Shown piece by piece: positions 34,125-46,639 of a stretch of 64,000 nt of DNA. Each line of letters opens with the position of its first letter. Position 1 is the first letter of the stretch. Under the pieces are notes generated by a model, which saw only the letters and a list, made by a program, of their open reading frames with translations, was not told the origin of the DNA and ran no database searches. Both the position numbers and the translations under genes were made by a program. The stretch is taken from NCBI GenBank assembly GCA_009767595.1, contig VSDK01000599.1:130036-194035 (forward strand), read 5' to 3'. This stretch comes from Symbiodinium kawagutii (Eukaryota; Sar; Dinophyceae; Suessiales; Symbiodiniaceae).

Positions 34125-34215
34125 GAGCAGGAGTTGGACATGAGGCAAGCGGCCAAACTCGAAGAGTTTGGACCGGTCAGTTTTCGCCCGAGAGGTGCAC
34201 TGGACCGTGGCACGA
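34125..34215 (-). CDS. Candidate exon, unknown gene
   Basis: Minus frame CTSRAKTDRSKLFEFGRLPH then VQLLLHQCA following an AG. Boundaries weak; not recognised. Confidence 0.3.
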
Positions 34216-34779
34216 CCCGTGACATTCACTCACTGCGCTGTGTTTGCTGGTCTCCAAGTATGTGAAAAAGCTTTGTTGCAGCCACAGCAGTAGCAACAAC
34301 AATTGAATCTTGCCCAACTGTTCTCTTCTTTCATGACCAGTTGCATGGTCATGAAAATTCTCAGATTAGTATATTCGCCAAAAAGTTGCTTGGTTTGTAG
34401 GGGAACGTTACACCCCTGGTGGTCTCACACCAATCGATCAATGTTTGGTGCGACTTGCAGCAAGCAGGTAGGTGATCCTACTCAATCGAGCTTGAGGATT
34501 TGGCTAAATCGAAATGGGAGATCCATGATGATGCTCCTGGGACTAAGAACCGACAGTGACAAACAGTACTCAAAACATACAAGCTGGGGCCCAGTAGTTA
34601 AAAGCTGGTCAATAAATGAGCGATTGATATAACTCTATATTATACATCTACCATAAGCGGTAGATACCCTAGTTCACCCTAGTCAAAAACCTTGTAGGGA
34701 CAGGGTTCACTGTTTACAAGATTTATAACAGTGAACCAAGCGGGGCACGCCATAGACCTGCACACCTCACATGTTGAAG

Positions 34780-35400
34780 GTGGCCCGGCATGAATCACAG
34801 TGCGCACACACGCACAAATGCACGTTTATATGTATATATATAAATATAGAAAATATGTATGTATATATATATATATATTTGTTTACAAGGATGAACACAT
34901 TGATTTGGTTGGTGGTTTCAAATATGTTTATCTGGAAACATACCTGAGGATGATGATTTTCTAGTTGAAAAATATTTTGGGGATGGCTTCTTCCACCAAA
35001 GCTTTATATATGCAAATACCACACATCCAGATTTTCAAACATGCACGCATACATGCACTAAAAACAACAAGAATCTAGATATATCTAGATGTATGTTCAC
35101 CAATGTCGAAAAACATGCGTGCACGTTTTGTTTATCTATCTTGACAGATACGTACACACATGCACGTACAGTAGTACCTTCACAATATTTATATCTAGGT
35201 AAATCCGGCACTCGGATTTGAATTGTAAGCCTCGGGTTTATACATTAACCCTTTGCTTTTAAAGGCTTCGGTTGTTCAAGGTATGTATGCACAGAACTAT
35301 GTGTCTATACATGTAAATATATATATATATACATATTCTTACCACTATGTACAAATATACATGTATATATGTAGTATGTATTCACATGTATTTGCGACAT
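34780..35400. repeat. AT-rich TATATA/CATACA region
   Basis: Several TATATATA and ACACATGCACG-type tracts (34830-34880, 35040-35180, 35310-35360). No gene seen. Confidence 0.7.
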
Positions 35401-36278
35401 AACTTTCCCTGACAACACCTGCCTGGCGTCCCTTGGGAAGGGGTCTGTGTCTCGGTCGTAAGAGCAGCGCAGCGGCTTTGGAGAAGCTGAAATTGCATGG
35501 CACGCAGGGGCATGTAGAAGCGATAACATGCAGGGTCACCACGGTAACCATGATCAATAAAGGCCAGCAATGGTGAACAACGCTTAGTCAATCTTTATTC
35601 ATGGTTAATATGACGTATTGCATGACAAAGAGGACTTCACCTAGATCTCTAATGGATGTGCTTTCTTCCCATACGCAGTCCAGCTGCTACTAGAACTACT
35701 TGTCTATGTGCGAATTGTCTATGTGCCAGCTTGGTCATCGATTTCATTGCATCATGGGGACCATATTTTTTTCCCGTATGTAGGCTGGCCAGTAGGTATA
35801 TCCCTACTCTATGAATGCGTATCTTTCTATATTACAAGTGCAGACATCGACCCACAGCTTGTCACTTGCATATGCATCTGTACATTTTTGCTGAAACTGT
35901 GTGATCATGTGCTTTAGTGCGTGCAGTGCGCATATCACCGTGATGTGAAATTCCTCATGGCTTGCACGTGCTAAAGGTGCGTTGCACCACAGGGTTTTCA
36001 GTAGCGGTGTGGTTGCGGCTGTGCCAAGAAAGGTTGCGGAGAAGGTTGCGTTGAAAATGATGGCGGCTCATTTGATCCCACGATATCACGTGCCAGCTGG
36101 TGTTTCAAGACTCAGGAATGCAGACTCAACGACTGTTTCGTAGGTATGGCATGGTCTTGCTATGATTGTCGGTCCAGGTTCTTCCAACTTGAAGATTGTT
36201 TACACACACACAATCATGCTGTAAGTTTCAAAGAGTGTCTAAGTGCTTGTTCTTTGTTTTTTGTTTTTTGGCCGGCAG

Positions 36279-36375
36279 GAAAATTGCAATTTACCGCTGA
36301 AATCGATTTGGATAGGATGATGTTTCGTGTCTCAATCTGTAGCTGCACTGAGGGTATATCTACGATGGATAACCT
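36279..36375 (+). CDS. Candidate exon, unknown gene
   Basis: Pyrimidine-rich tract, AG|G acceptor and GTAACG donor enclose KLQFTAEIDLDRMMFRVSIC then SCTEGISTMDN. It lies on the plus strand between minus islands. Not recognised. Confidence 0.4.
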
Positions 36376-36610
36376 GGTAACGGGGAGACAGGTTTTCACC
36401 ACCCATCCCACTCTTGTTGTTTTGAACGGTCAGAGTCGAAGTGGTTGTAGAGTAGATATCCTTTGACACAGAAGCCTGTGGAAGTGCGCGTCAACACAAA
36501 TCTACTGCTCCAGGTAATGGGAATTCGCTTGGCCCATAATTACACTGAATCGCTTGGTGTTTTGTTTGCATTTCGAAATCTCTTCGGATTTCGGCAGGCC
36601 AGATAGGGGG

Positions 36611-36718
36611 GTTCTCAAAATAGGAGACCCTCAAAAATGGCTGGCTCTATTGCTACAAATCATGCATATTGGATGACTTTGGATGATTTGGGAATACCAC
36701 TATTTTGAGAAACACCCA
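36611..36718. mobile_element. MITE-like family A copy
   Basis: GTTCTCAAAATAGGAGACCC at left and CACTATTTTGAGAAACACCC at right, 108 bp. Confidence 0.8.
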
Positions 36719-36767
36719 TGAGGGTCTTTGAAAATGCCGAGCATAGGTAGTTGTGAAGCAAGCCCAC

Positions 36768-36882
36768 CGGCCAACCGCAGTGCATGTGGATCTTCTTCTC
36801 TGCCCGCAGCTTGACGAGCTGATGTGTTAAGCCCGAAGCGTAGAGGGCACCATGTGTGAGGCATAGGTTGAAGCATCTACTG
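36768..36882 (-). CDS. Candidate exon, unknown gene
   Basis: Minus frame RCFNLCLTHGALYASGLTHQ then LVKLRAEKKIHMHCGWP before a GTGGGC donor; about 70% of third positions are G or C. The acceptor is AG|T or an earlier AG. It sits inside a 158-codon open frame (36660-37136), whose ends read through non-coding-like sequence. Confidence 0.45.
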
Positions 36883-37292
36883 GTAGATGAACTCTCCAGG
36901 TTAAACATGGTTAAATCATCTACTGGTAGATGAACTTTACTTCCATCTTGGTTCACCCGAGAGTGTAAAATAGTGTAATATAATCCAGAGATCAATCCTT
37001 CAGTTAAGGAACGCTCACACATTTGTGAATGTAGTTCTGGGGGAATGATCAATCTGATGGGAACACAGAATAAGATTTGCCAGATTATCAGAAAAGCATC
37101 AATCCACTGGTTCACCGAATCTGTGTGAAACCGCAAGAGTCACAAATTGCGCGCAAGATTCCAAGACGGCTTTAATCCTTACCAGTACCTTTCTATGAAA
37201 AAAGCTGACAGCCGCTGACAGCGACCAAACAGTCGGTGCCCCACCGGTCCAGTTTATGTTGTCACCCAGCAGCCCCGGTGATGGTGGTCAAG

Positions 37293-37346
37293 GCCCGGCG
37301 GCGGGATGCTTGAGTTCGTTCACGCAGATTTGGTGGTGCGGGCACT
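37293..37346 (+). CDS. Candidate exon, unknown gene
   Basis: AG|G acceptor, then PGGGMLEFVHADLVVRALQA with GC donor choices near 37346-37355. Strongly GC-rich island. Confidence 0.4.
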
Positions 37347-38393
37347 GCAAGCCATCACCCCGAAACGAGCATTTTTGGAAAACAATATGATCTATGATCA
37401 CAATAGGCAAGTGTGGCTACCGGCAGGGCATGGAGACAACCAAATGATTTGTTTATAATCACCCCTGTGGTTGCTTCATGACATTTCATGACCTTTCTGT
37501 TGCTGGTGATTCTCAAGAGTTGAACGGATCATGGGGGAACTGTTCACAGCTCACGTGGTTAGTCAGATACTGCGTATGGGTATGGAGTTTCTTGTGCCAT
37601 GATCCAAGCCCAAAGAAATTGGACTGGTCGATCATGCTGTAGCATTGTCTGAAGCACCGCTGGCTGTCGTGCTCCAACTTGGTTCTACTGGGTCCGAAGC
37701 TGTGGTGCCCGTGGGTTGATGTTGTTTGGCCATGCCATGCCTCCAAGTATTTGCCCCTCTCTGAGTTCGATTACCGCGGAAATCTGTAGTTTACGCGGGC
37801 TTATCACTAGTTGGTCAACGATTTTTGCAGCTTGATACGAGTTCTTTGGTGGGGACCAGTATGGCAATAGCCAACTGCAGATGATTCAGCTCAGAAAGGT
37901 TGACCCATTTGTCAAGGAGTTTTTGACTTCTGTGCTGTTTTTTGGTCATTCTTTTGCCTTGTTGCACAGAAAGAGGCTTCACACGTGTGCCAGCAGGCAA
38001 CGAGTGCCAGCCTACCCAGGTGCAGGTGCGAAATCTATAGGCATTCCTCTGAGAGGGTCCCTTCTTATCACTTTCACCAACCATCCATAGTAGACGCTGG
38101 CACATCAAACCATAGAATCATAGAACATTCACCAATGATTCCCAAATTTCAATGAATCAAGAACCGCAAATCTATACAAAGCTTCTACCAATCCTTCAGC
38201 AGTGAATTGTAGACCATTATCAACTAAGTATCCATCAACTACTGTAAGTCCTTTCAAAAAATAGTTATAAATAAGATTTAATAAGCAATAACCCCATCTA
38301 CAACCACTATGAAATCATGTCACCACCAATGAATCTACCCAGAAACACGTCATGAAACACGTCATCCAAGCACCATCCAACCCACCGATGGAG

Positions 38394-38450
38394 GCGCGGG
38401 CTCCCGGTGCTCCCAGCGCTCTGGCGGCGGCGGCCGCAGCGGTGCGAGCA
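38394..38450 (+). CDS. Candidate Ala-rich exon
   Basis: AG|G acceptor and GTGAGC donor enclose ARAPGAPSALAAAAAAVRA. The GCGGCGGCGGCC core opens every frame, so coding is uncertain. Confidence 0.4.
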
Positions 38451-38734
38451 GTGAGCACTACGTGCCTTGGACGCCGAGGGATCTGCGGGGGTTGAAGCAT
38501 GGCTATTGATGGCTATTGTTTTATGAAATGGATGGTTTATAATTGTTAATAAACAATGTTTTATTGATGGCTATTGTTTTATAGATGGTTTATAGTGGTT
38601 AATAGTGGTTAATGTATGGTTATATTGATGGCTATTGTTTCAATTTTGGCTAAATGGATGGTTTATAATGGTTAATAGTGGTTAATGAAATTGTTAATAG
38701 TGGAATTTATTATTGTGAATGGTTAATAAACCGG

Positions 38735-38770
38735 ACGATAAGTGAGGGTGCCCCCATTTTGAGAAACCAC
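38735..38770. mobile_element. MITE-like family A, right end only
   Basis: GGTGCCCCCATTTTGAGAAA followed by CCAC; no left partner found nearby. Confidence 0.5.
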
Positions 38771-39124
38771 CCAATCTCATGAAAATGATAGCACATTTTG
38801 ATGAATCTTGCTTTGTAATGGTGGGGAATATTGATGGATTCTTGATGTTTTAGCAACTATCGTGGATCATGATAGTCAGTCGAATCTAGTAACACTGGTT
38901 AGCACAGTTGCTTAGTAGCTGTGCATGTGAGTAAACGGTTGATTAGTTATTGGCAGTGGACAGTAATGGTTGATGATGGTTGGCAACGATGGTTTATCAT
39001 GAATGATTACTGTTTCAGGAATGGTGAGTCACATGATCATTGATTTATTGACGGTTGGTTGATTATTGATGTTTGATTCACGATGGGAACGGCGGAGAAT
39101 CATCCCAAGTACTGTTTAACGAAG

Positions 39125-39725
39125 GCGGAGGGATCAAAAAAATAATAGGCATCAAAACAAAAATACATAGGCATCAAAAAACAAATGAATAGGCATCAAA
39201 AAAGAAATTAAAGAGAAAGGAAGAAAGGAAGGAAGCAAGGAAGGAAGGAAGGAAGGAAAAAAGGAAGGAAGGAAGAAAGGAAGGAAGCAAGGAAGGAAGG
39301 AAGGAAGGAAGGAAAGAAGGAAGGAAGGAAGGAAGGAAAAAAGGAAGGAAGGAAGAAAGGAAGGAAGCAAGGAAGGAAGGAAGGAAGGAAGGAAGCAAGG
39401 AAGGAAGGAAGGAAGGAAAAAAGGAAGGAAGGAAGAAAGGAAGGAAGGAAGGAAGGAAGGAAGGAAAAAAAAAGGAAGGAAGGAAGATTTTCTGGCACCA
39501 TTATTTTTCTTCAGTTCCGGTCCCTAGCGGGGAGCCTCGACAGTTTCAGCGCTCCGAAAGCGTTTAATTATTGTGTTTTTGATGCCTATCATTTTTTTTT
39601 GATGCGGGTTCCCGGTGGGTAGCCTCGACAGTTTCAACGCTCTGAGGGTGTTATTTTTTTTTGATGCCTATCAATTTTTCTTTTGATCCTTAGGCGGTAT
39701 CTTTTTTTGATCCCTATCATTTTTT
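39125..39725. mobile_element. Foldback-like repeat block around a GGAA tract
   Basis: AATAGGCATCAAAA occurs three times at 39143-39205; its inverse, TTTTTGATGCCTATCA, occurs at 39575 and 39652. Two 100-bp units with GCCTCGACAGTTTCA (39534, 39621) lie on the right. Between them is a GGAA microsatellite. No ORF of note. Confidence 0.6.
39218..39487. repeat. (GGAA)n microsatellite
   Basis: About 270 bp of GGAA with GAAA and GCAA variants; a purine-only strand. Confidence 0.97.
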
Positions 39726-40157
39726 TTGCACCCCAACGGATGGCCTGATGATGGCATTGTATGTTGAATTCGTGGGTAATAGTGGTCAATAATTGTTACT
39801 TGTGGTCAGTACAGACGATGATTCGTGGCTAACACCAAAGCTTGCAACAACGACCAGTCCTCGTGATTGATGATCAATGCTTACGGAATGGTGGGCCTAG
39901 GTTGGGCCCCCGAATTTAACAATGGTGGCTAGTACCAGTTGCAAAGGACTGAGCATGGTGCATGCTCAACAATTAAGAGCCATAGTGGGTGACAGTCAGC
40001 GATTATGGAGCTCAAGCGACCAGTGTTTCAAACTGGCCAGTAGAGAGCAATGGCTAAGAAAGATTACAAGCTTGGGCCCCTTTCTTACGTATTGCTTCAA
40101 TCCTGGTTGACTATGATGCTTGATTCTTGGATGGTGGTGAAATGATGGTTAAGAGCG

Positions 40158-40167
40158 NNNNNNNNNN
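40158..40167. other. Assembly gap (10 N)
   Basis: Ten consecutive undetermined bases; the true length is unknown. Confidence 1.
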
Positions 40168-41150
40168 GATGCCTTATACTGATATCAATTACAACGATGG
40201 TAAATAGTGATTGACGGTTGATAGACTTTGGAGAGGTGCACCGCAACAAACGGCGAATTCTTCATTTCACAGGATAATCAGTGGTCGCACAGTTCCGATT
40301 TAACAGTCGCATCCAACACTTCGCATCTGAGCCCGAAGTTGTGGCAGGGGACACGATCCCTTTCAACACTTTTTCCAGTGAATAGTGACGTATAATGCTT
40401 GATTACTCATGGTTCGTTAACAATAGTGAGCAAGAATTGCTAAGAATGGTCAAGAGTTGCAGACACTAGCAGACTATGGTTGATACTGGTGAATTGGAGT
40501 AGATCATTGATAACTGGCTAATTAATGTGAACTAAACAAGAAACCCAGGTTTCGGGCCCTAGAAAACGAAGGGAGGTAGCCTTCATAAAAGCCTCGAGTC
40601 ATCACGATAGTTGATCATGGCTAAGCCTCCAACCAAGAGAAACCAAGAGAACCAGCAAAAATTCCCAAAATTCTCATTGTTTCTCATGGTCTTTCTCCAC
40701 GCTGATGCTTTTGATTCTTAGTTTTTTGGGCGCCATCAGCAATAGGCCAGCAAAATGTCATGTTTGGTCAAGCCCAGCCCTGAATCATCCCTTTTCATTC
40801 TAGTACGGTTACCTCATTCGGTAGAACCTGGCAGGTGCATGCTCCATCTGCAGTTGGAACTAGCTACACATGACATGGTATGCAGACGTGATGGTCAGAG
40901 TACAAGGGAGTATGCCCGGTGTTGGGGAACGTGTTTGGTCTTACCATGGTTTTGAACCGACTTGCATATACTTACGATTGTTGGTACAACCTATATAGCC
41001 CATTGTTGGTATGTGCCCCATATACTCCAGGATGATTACTTGCGGCATCTTCTGGGAACCCTGCCCCTCCGAGGCTACCCCATGCTGTTGTTGTGCCAGC
41101 CTCAGCGAAGTGTGGGGGAGGCCAGAAAGGATGACTCAAGGCATTACATA

Positions 41151-41248
41151 GTGGTTTCTTAAAATGGGTGACCCAAAATGGTTGGTTTATTACTATAAAT
41201 GGTTGATAAACTCAATGATTTAGGGGTACCCTGTTTCGGAGAAACCAC
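41151..41248. mobile_element. MITE-like family A copy with CATA duplication
   Basis: GTGGTTTCTTAAAATGGGTG at left, TTTCGGAGAAACCAC at right, 98 bp. CATA flanks both sides (41147-41150 and 41249-41252), consistent with a short target-site duplication. Confidence 0.85.
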
Positions 41249-43240
41249 CATATGTAACCATGAGTTAAGCAGCAGCTAACTGATGATCAGTCACAAGACA
41301 CTGACACATCACATGATTGGCAGTTATTTTTTGATGCTTTTTTGGGATTTGGCTAGTTTAGAATGCCCCCCAAATCGGGCTTATGAAACTCAACCATGAT
41401 GATTGGTCGAATTGAAGAGCATTCACTGCAAACGTTCCAACTCACCAACGCTAGAACTAATCAACATCACTCAGTCTAAAACTAAAAGTATAGGATCTGG
41501 AGGATATAGAAAAGGAGATTCAGTTTGTCGACTTAAATGGTGCCCCAAACCAACTGGTTTTCTCAGCAGGGTGAACATTTGGGGGGAACTTTTGGGTTGA
41601 TATTGGTGTTGGATCATCAAAACTGGAGCCACAGGCAAGGGTTGAACGAACCCACCTGGTATCCCCTTGTACGGTCGCAACCCCTCAGGTTGCTTCACAA
41701 ATCGTTAAATGATAGGAGTTCACAACTGATAGTTAGCCAAGATTGACCAACAGTCGAATTTAATGAAGTAGTTGTGAACTAGTGGTCAGCACATTGCAAG
41801 CAGGGGCTATGGCCGATGATTTTTGATCCCTGAACGATTGAACCATCGAGACACTTTGAATCGCAGTTGATGCTCCAACCAACTACTGGTACGGGCTGGA
41901 AGGGTGAGAGACGAGAGACACTGATTGTTGTTGATGATACGGCTGTGGATGATAACGCTGGATTTGATTATTAATGTCGAGCTACTGGTCACTGCCAGCG
42001 ACACCCACAGGAGTGGGTATACAATCGCCGGTACGAAGGATCACCAGCTACAGTTGGTATAACACCTGCAAATAGATGCAAATGGTGGTATGCTGTAATA
42101 TATCACAGCTTTCAGGCAAAGTGGGTACCAGCAAAAAAAGGAGGATGTTCTGTTTCCTGAAAGTATGACTTTCCTGCGGATCTACCGGAAATTCTTGGAT
42201 GTTTCAAGGGCTTTTTTTCGTGGGCAGCTGTGACGAAGCACCAGTGTACCCCAGGATGAATCAACGACAGGCCTGGCTGCATGGGTATCCCTCGTGATTC
42301 ACTTGGCCGGTGCTTGAACAAAGCTCTCCCAGAGCAGCCGAACATGTTCATTTCATTCGATACTTGTAGCTCAAATTTATGCTGGATTTCTAGATTGACT
42401 CAGATCAAGTTTGATCCACATGTTCATTTCAGCGGCTTTGTCAAATTTTGCGTCAACATGAATACTTATGGCATCGTACATGTTTAAGTATGTCTGCAAC
42501 ATTTTCTAACGGTGCCTTCCACGGCTGTGTTTTTGTGTTCGGGAGAGCATCCAACATGGTACCGCTTGCCATTCTCCGATGTCTCAGAACCCAAAGGTCC
42601 AAGTCGTTCTTCAACCATGGCTTCTTAGTGGTTTCCTGGAAACCTATGACGTTCCAAGATTTTTCAAGCGTGATCCATACCCATCACTTCTAACACGGGT
42701 ATAGGATGGTATAGGTCATTCCCATTCCAAAGATGGATGAATATTTCAAACACGGACAGTTTGATCATTTCTGGGACCCTATGGGATGTCTTTCACAACA
42801 GGGAACAAGGTGATATTGTTTCACAGCCACATCCTGGAAGCTTCCAAGGCTTGCAATGGCCCAAAACAGTTGCTTGAGTATCGAAGAAGATCCTTTGTGC
42901 TTCGGATTTTCAATTCTTTGCCAGGACATATTCACCATTTATTCACTACAAAGCCATTGTTGACTATCTAGGGTTTCCCGTGGTTTATCATTACTTGACT
43001 CCTTGACTGGTTGAACAGGCTTGAGCGATCATAAGCAAGGAGGGAGTACCCCAGTGGATTTTTTACTAGTCAATCGGCTACCAACTAGTTGCGACCTACT
43101 GTGGGTTACCAGCCGCTACTGGTGAAACTAACCATAAACTTGTGTTTTTGAAGTATTAGCCACAAACCAAACCATTGAAATTGTGACCTAGCCCTGTGAA
43201 ATACTTCCATTATCATCACAGTTCAGCCAGATAAACCATC

Positions 43241-43280
43241 AATTTTCTTGCCTCTAAACAAATTTTCTTGCCTCTAAACA
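43241..43280. repeat. 20-bp tandem duplication
   Basis: AATTTTCTTGCCTCTAAACA occurs twice in a row without a mismatch. Confidence 0.98.
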
Positions 43281-43574
43281 CTCTGATCGACTATGAAACA
43301 CCACTATGAACCACTAGCCACTATGAACCACTATTACTAAACACTACTAGTTACTGGTAAATGAGTCACTATCATGAACCACTAGGCACTATGAACCACT
43401 AGACACCATTCTTAACCCCTATTAATACACTTGTAATTTTGTTCCTGAACACTACTCTAAAGTGATATTAACTTCTATTAAGCACCATTATTAACCCCTA
43501 TTAACCCCTATTAAACACTACTCTAAACCCTCCCTTCGGTTGATAGTTGCAGTGCTTTGCCCTCCGTTGCCGCA

Positions 43575-43650
43575 GAAGTGGAGCGGCTGTCCACCAGCAG
43601 CATGGCTCCGGTGGGGTCCCAGGAAGATCGCCAGCTCCGGGCATGGGGCA
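43575..43650 (+). CDS. Candidate exon, unknown gene
   Basis: Plus frame VERLSTSSMAPVGSQEDRQL then RAWG after an AG; GC donor near 43648. A minus frame is open too. Confidence 0.35.
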
Positions 43651-45334
43651 TGAATAACCACGATGAAGGATACTTGACCCCATATAAAACTGATGCTTTA
43701 TCGTGGTTCATGATGGATAAAATGTTGTCCCTAAGGACAATGACAATCATGATCAGGGTGGTTACCATTAAATTCTTGAAATGTCGAAAGACAGGATACC
43801 ATTAGTAAACGACGATGATGGTGGTCATAGTGAGAAAGATCACTGAACATCTAAGAATGATGCTGATGACAACGCTGCTGTTGATGATGAAAGGATTGGA
43901 GCAACATTGGCCAGTCATTGCCGAATAGTGGTAATTCCTCCACTGAGCAGCCAGCGATGATACCCACATCCTTTGACTAACAAAAAGCAGCCGGTAGGTT
44001 TACAACCTCAGAACACCACAATAGCAAGAACAACTGCCAGAATAGATAGTAGTATTTGCCAGGTTCGACTGGTGAGTAACCATGCTTTTCTACTAAACAT
44101 CATCAACAACGGCTAATCTGCAAAGAAAAAATGCTGAATGTGGTGGGTAATCACCTTTCAGGCCGCAGTATATGGATGCGAAAGGCGTAAAAGTTTGTTC
44201 CTCGGATCATCATTGGGGGTTTGTGAATGTTCCTAGTTTGCACATGTTTACACCACTTCAAAACATCCAGCTTGCCGATATCTTTCCACAATCGGGAACA
44301 CCAACAGCCACCCTTGCCGAACCGGGTTGCTTTAACCAGGCAACCGACAGTCAGGGGCTCCAGCAAAAAGAGATTCCAGCATGTGTGAGGGTCGAATCAG
44401 TTTGTCAACAGATACATCTTAAAGGCCGTGGGTGGAGTGATCAAGTTAGTCTGGTCAAATGGACTGGCGGGAGTGTGTCAATCCGTTGAACAGGTCACAT
44501 GGCTATTCGTTTTGGTTAGAATTGAGCATGCCAAAAACAAGCAGCTGCAACTCTTCAAGTCTTTATTCTTGGAATCCGAGGAGCAACGGTTGGTTGGCTA
44601 CGGATTGTTGAGTTTTCGGTGGCTGAGAACTGGAAAACATACAGTAGCCCCCTGGCTTAGGCAAAAACCAATTCTGGCTCAGCCGGAGCTGGTTCTTTTT
44701 CGGGATTGTCAGAGCTGAGCAGTAAAAATCCCACCATCCACTGCAAAACTGATAGACATATTATTGAAGGCTTGATTTGCTTTAATTGAACACCTAATTT
44801 GTTATGAAAATTCAATCAGATATCCCAAGGTCTTCTGAAACGTGTGAAGTTTCACTGAAAGTGACTCTAGGCTGCCATGTTTAGTCATTATCAACCATGC
44901 TACTTCCTATTGCATCATATTGTCAGTTTTAGAGTGCACATAGGTGGTCAATTATGGTCATGCAATATCGACAACCATCATCAACCAATCATCAACCATC
45001 ATTGGCAATTATCAACCAGTATCAACCACCACGTGCCATGATAAGATGTTATTTAGCATGGTCATTGATATATGCATTAGTATGGTTCCCCTACCCAGTA
45101 AGCGTCTATTAAGTATCTATGATTCATGACTAATTGGTCACTTACTACTACAAATCACCATTTTGTTGGACATCAATCATGAAGCAAAATGACCATGGTT
45201 AGCCATGGTTCCCCGTCATTAACCACCAAAAACCCGAAGAATTTGTATGTCACCATGGTTATCCCAGCGCCCCAATGGTTACTGATGAAGTTTCGAGTCC
45301 CGGTGCCACCGGGAACGACACAACGACTCACCAG

Positions 45335-45406
45335 GTGCCACCTTTGGAGACCAAGAGCTCGAGGCGAAGCTGGCGAAGCTCTCGGGTGGGTGGAAAGGTT
45401 CCAATG
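45335..45406 (+). CDS. Candidate exon, unknown gene
   Basis: AG|G acceptor and GTGAGC donor enclose ATFGDQELEAKLAKLSGGWK then GSN. Good codon composition and boundaries. Confidence 0.5.
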
Positions 45407-45780
45407 GTGAGCAGCCGCGGTCATAGAAACGAGTGGCGCCCTGGGCGATGGGTCAAGCAGTTGATCAACCAACTTTTATGGGGGACAAGTTCAGCAACAA
45501 TTTCATAGGGAAGCATTGATTAATGATGGGGGAACCAGGGGCACAGGGTGAACTGACCCATAACAAAGTGACGAGTATACCGACTTGAAGCGGCCAATTT
45601 CTATGGCAAGTTGTTTGTGATGGTCTAGTGACATCATGTTCTTTGATCTTTACGAATTATGATTGCCCATGGTTTGTTGCTTGGCTAGTTTGGTTGGTTG
45701 GATTGCTTGGTGGGTTGGTTGGCACGATGGGAACACCTTCCCGCACTCCGCCCTTTCAGAACTGCGCTGCCGTGCGGCAG

Positions 45781-45830
45781 GAAACCGCAGTTCTTCTCCA
45801 TCGCTGACAACGATGACGACTCTCCACCTG
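45781..45830 (+). CDS. Candidate acidic exon
   Basis: AG|G acceptor and GTAGCC donor enclose KPQFFSIADNDDDSPP. Same strand as the exon at 45335. Confidence 0.5.
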
Positions 45831-46496
45831 GTAGCCACTGGGAAGTGAATTCAGATTTAAAACGAGCAAAATGGAAGCATTTCCACGGGGGAAAATCGAA
45901 AACTCAGGATACGTCGATCCGTCCTTTCTTGGATTTCAGTACCTTCAGTGATGATACACTCTGTGGTAGACTAGCCTGTTTGATGGGTGTGTAAACCATC
46001 AAACCTCACTGGGGGACCCCCCGTCCCTTGTTTCACGATTCTGAGCCCTTTTCTCGGTCAAAATTGTCAGTGTCCTCAACCATCACTATCTTTGTCAACC
46101 ATTTATCATCATCAACCACGGAATGGTTGTCAAGCGTAGAGTATAAAACAATTATTGACCATCAACCATCATTAACACATCCATCAACCATGGCTTCATT
46201 TCCATCATCATGAGCCACTATTGATCATCATTAATTACCAGTAACGGTCGAATGATGCTCCACAATTACCATTTGAATCATCAAACCATCATTTACCCAC
46301 TATTTACCATCATGAAACACCATCATCATCCACTAGTATCTAACAACTCTTAGTCACTATTAGCCACTAGTCTATAACAACTATCAACCACTATAACATC
46401 TATTCGCCACTGGTAACCACTATGAACCACCCGTTAACCATTATGAACCATCCTTAACGGCCTTAGCCATGGGTGCGCATGCTTCAGATCTGTCAG

Positions 46497-46545
46497 GTCC
46501 TCGGGAGGTCGACGCTGGTCAGGCGCCACGAGGGCTGAATCTGGG
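46497..46545 (+). CDS. Candidate exon, unknown gene
   Basis: AG|G acceptor, then PREVDAGQAPRGLNLG or, in another frame, VLGRSTLVRRHE; several AG|G sites sit close together and the end is not fixed. Confidence 0.3.
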
Positions 46546-46584
46546 GGCTGTGATATGCTGTGATGATGGTGGTTGCCATGGTGG

Positions 46585-46639
46585 TTCATGATGGCTTCAT
46601 GATGGCTTCATGATGGCTTCATGATGGCTTCATGATGGC
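46585..46639. repeat. 11-bp tandem repeat
   Basis: TTCATGATGGC repeated five times exactly, followed by a partial copy. Confidence 0.97.

Larger units (their letters stand above)
39730..43570. other. No gene recognised
   Basis: Contains the 10-bp N gap, a MITE-like copy (41151-41248) and a 20-bp tandem duplication at 43241-43280. Open frames at 40755-40955 (plus) and around 42480-42610 (both strands) are ambiguous and are not called. Confidence 0.4.

Noticed and set aside
39152..39501. Phe/Leu/Pro/Ser ORFs on the minus strand
   Set aside because: Translation of the GGAA tract.
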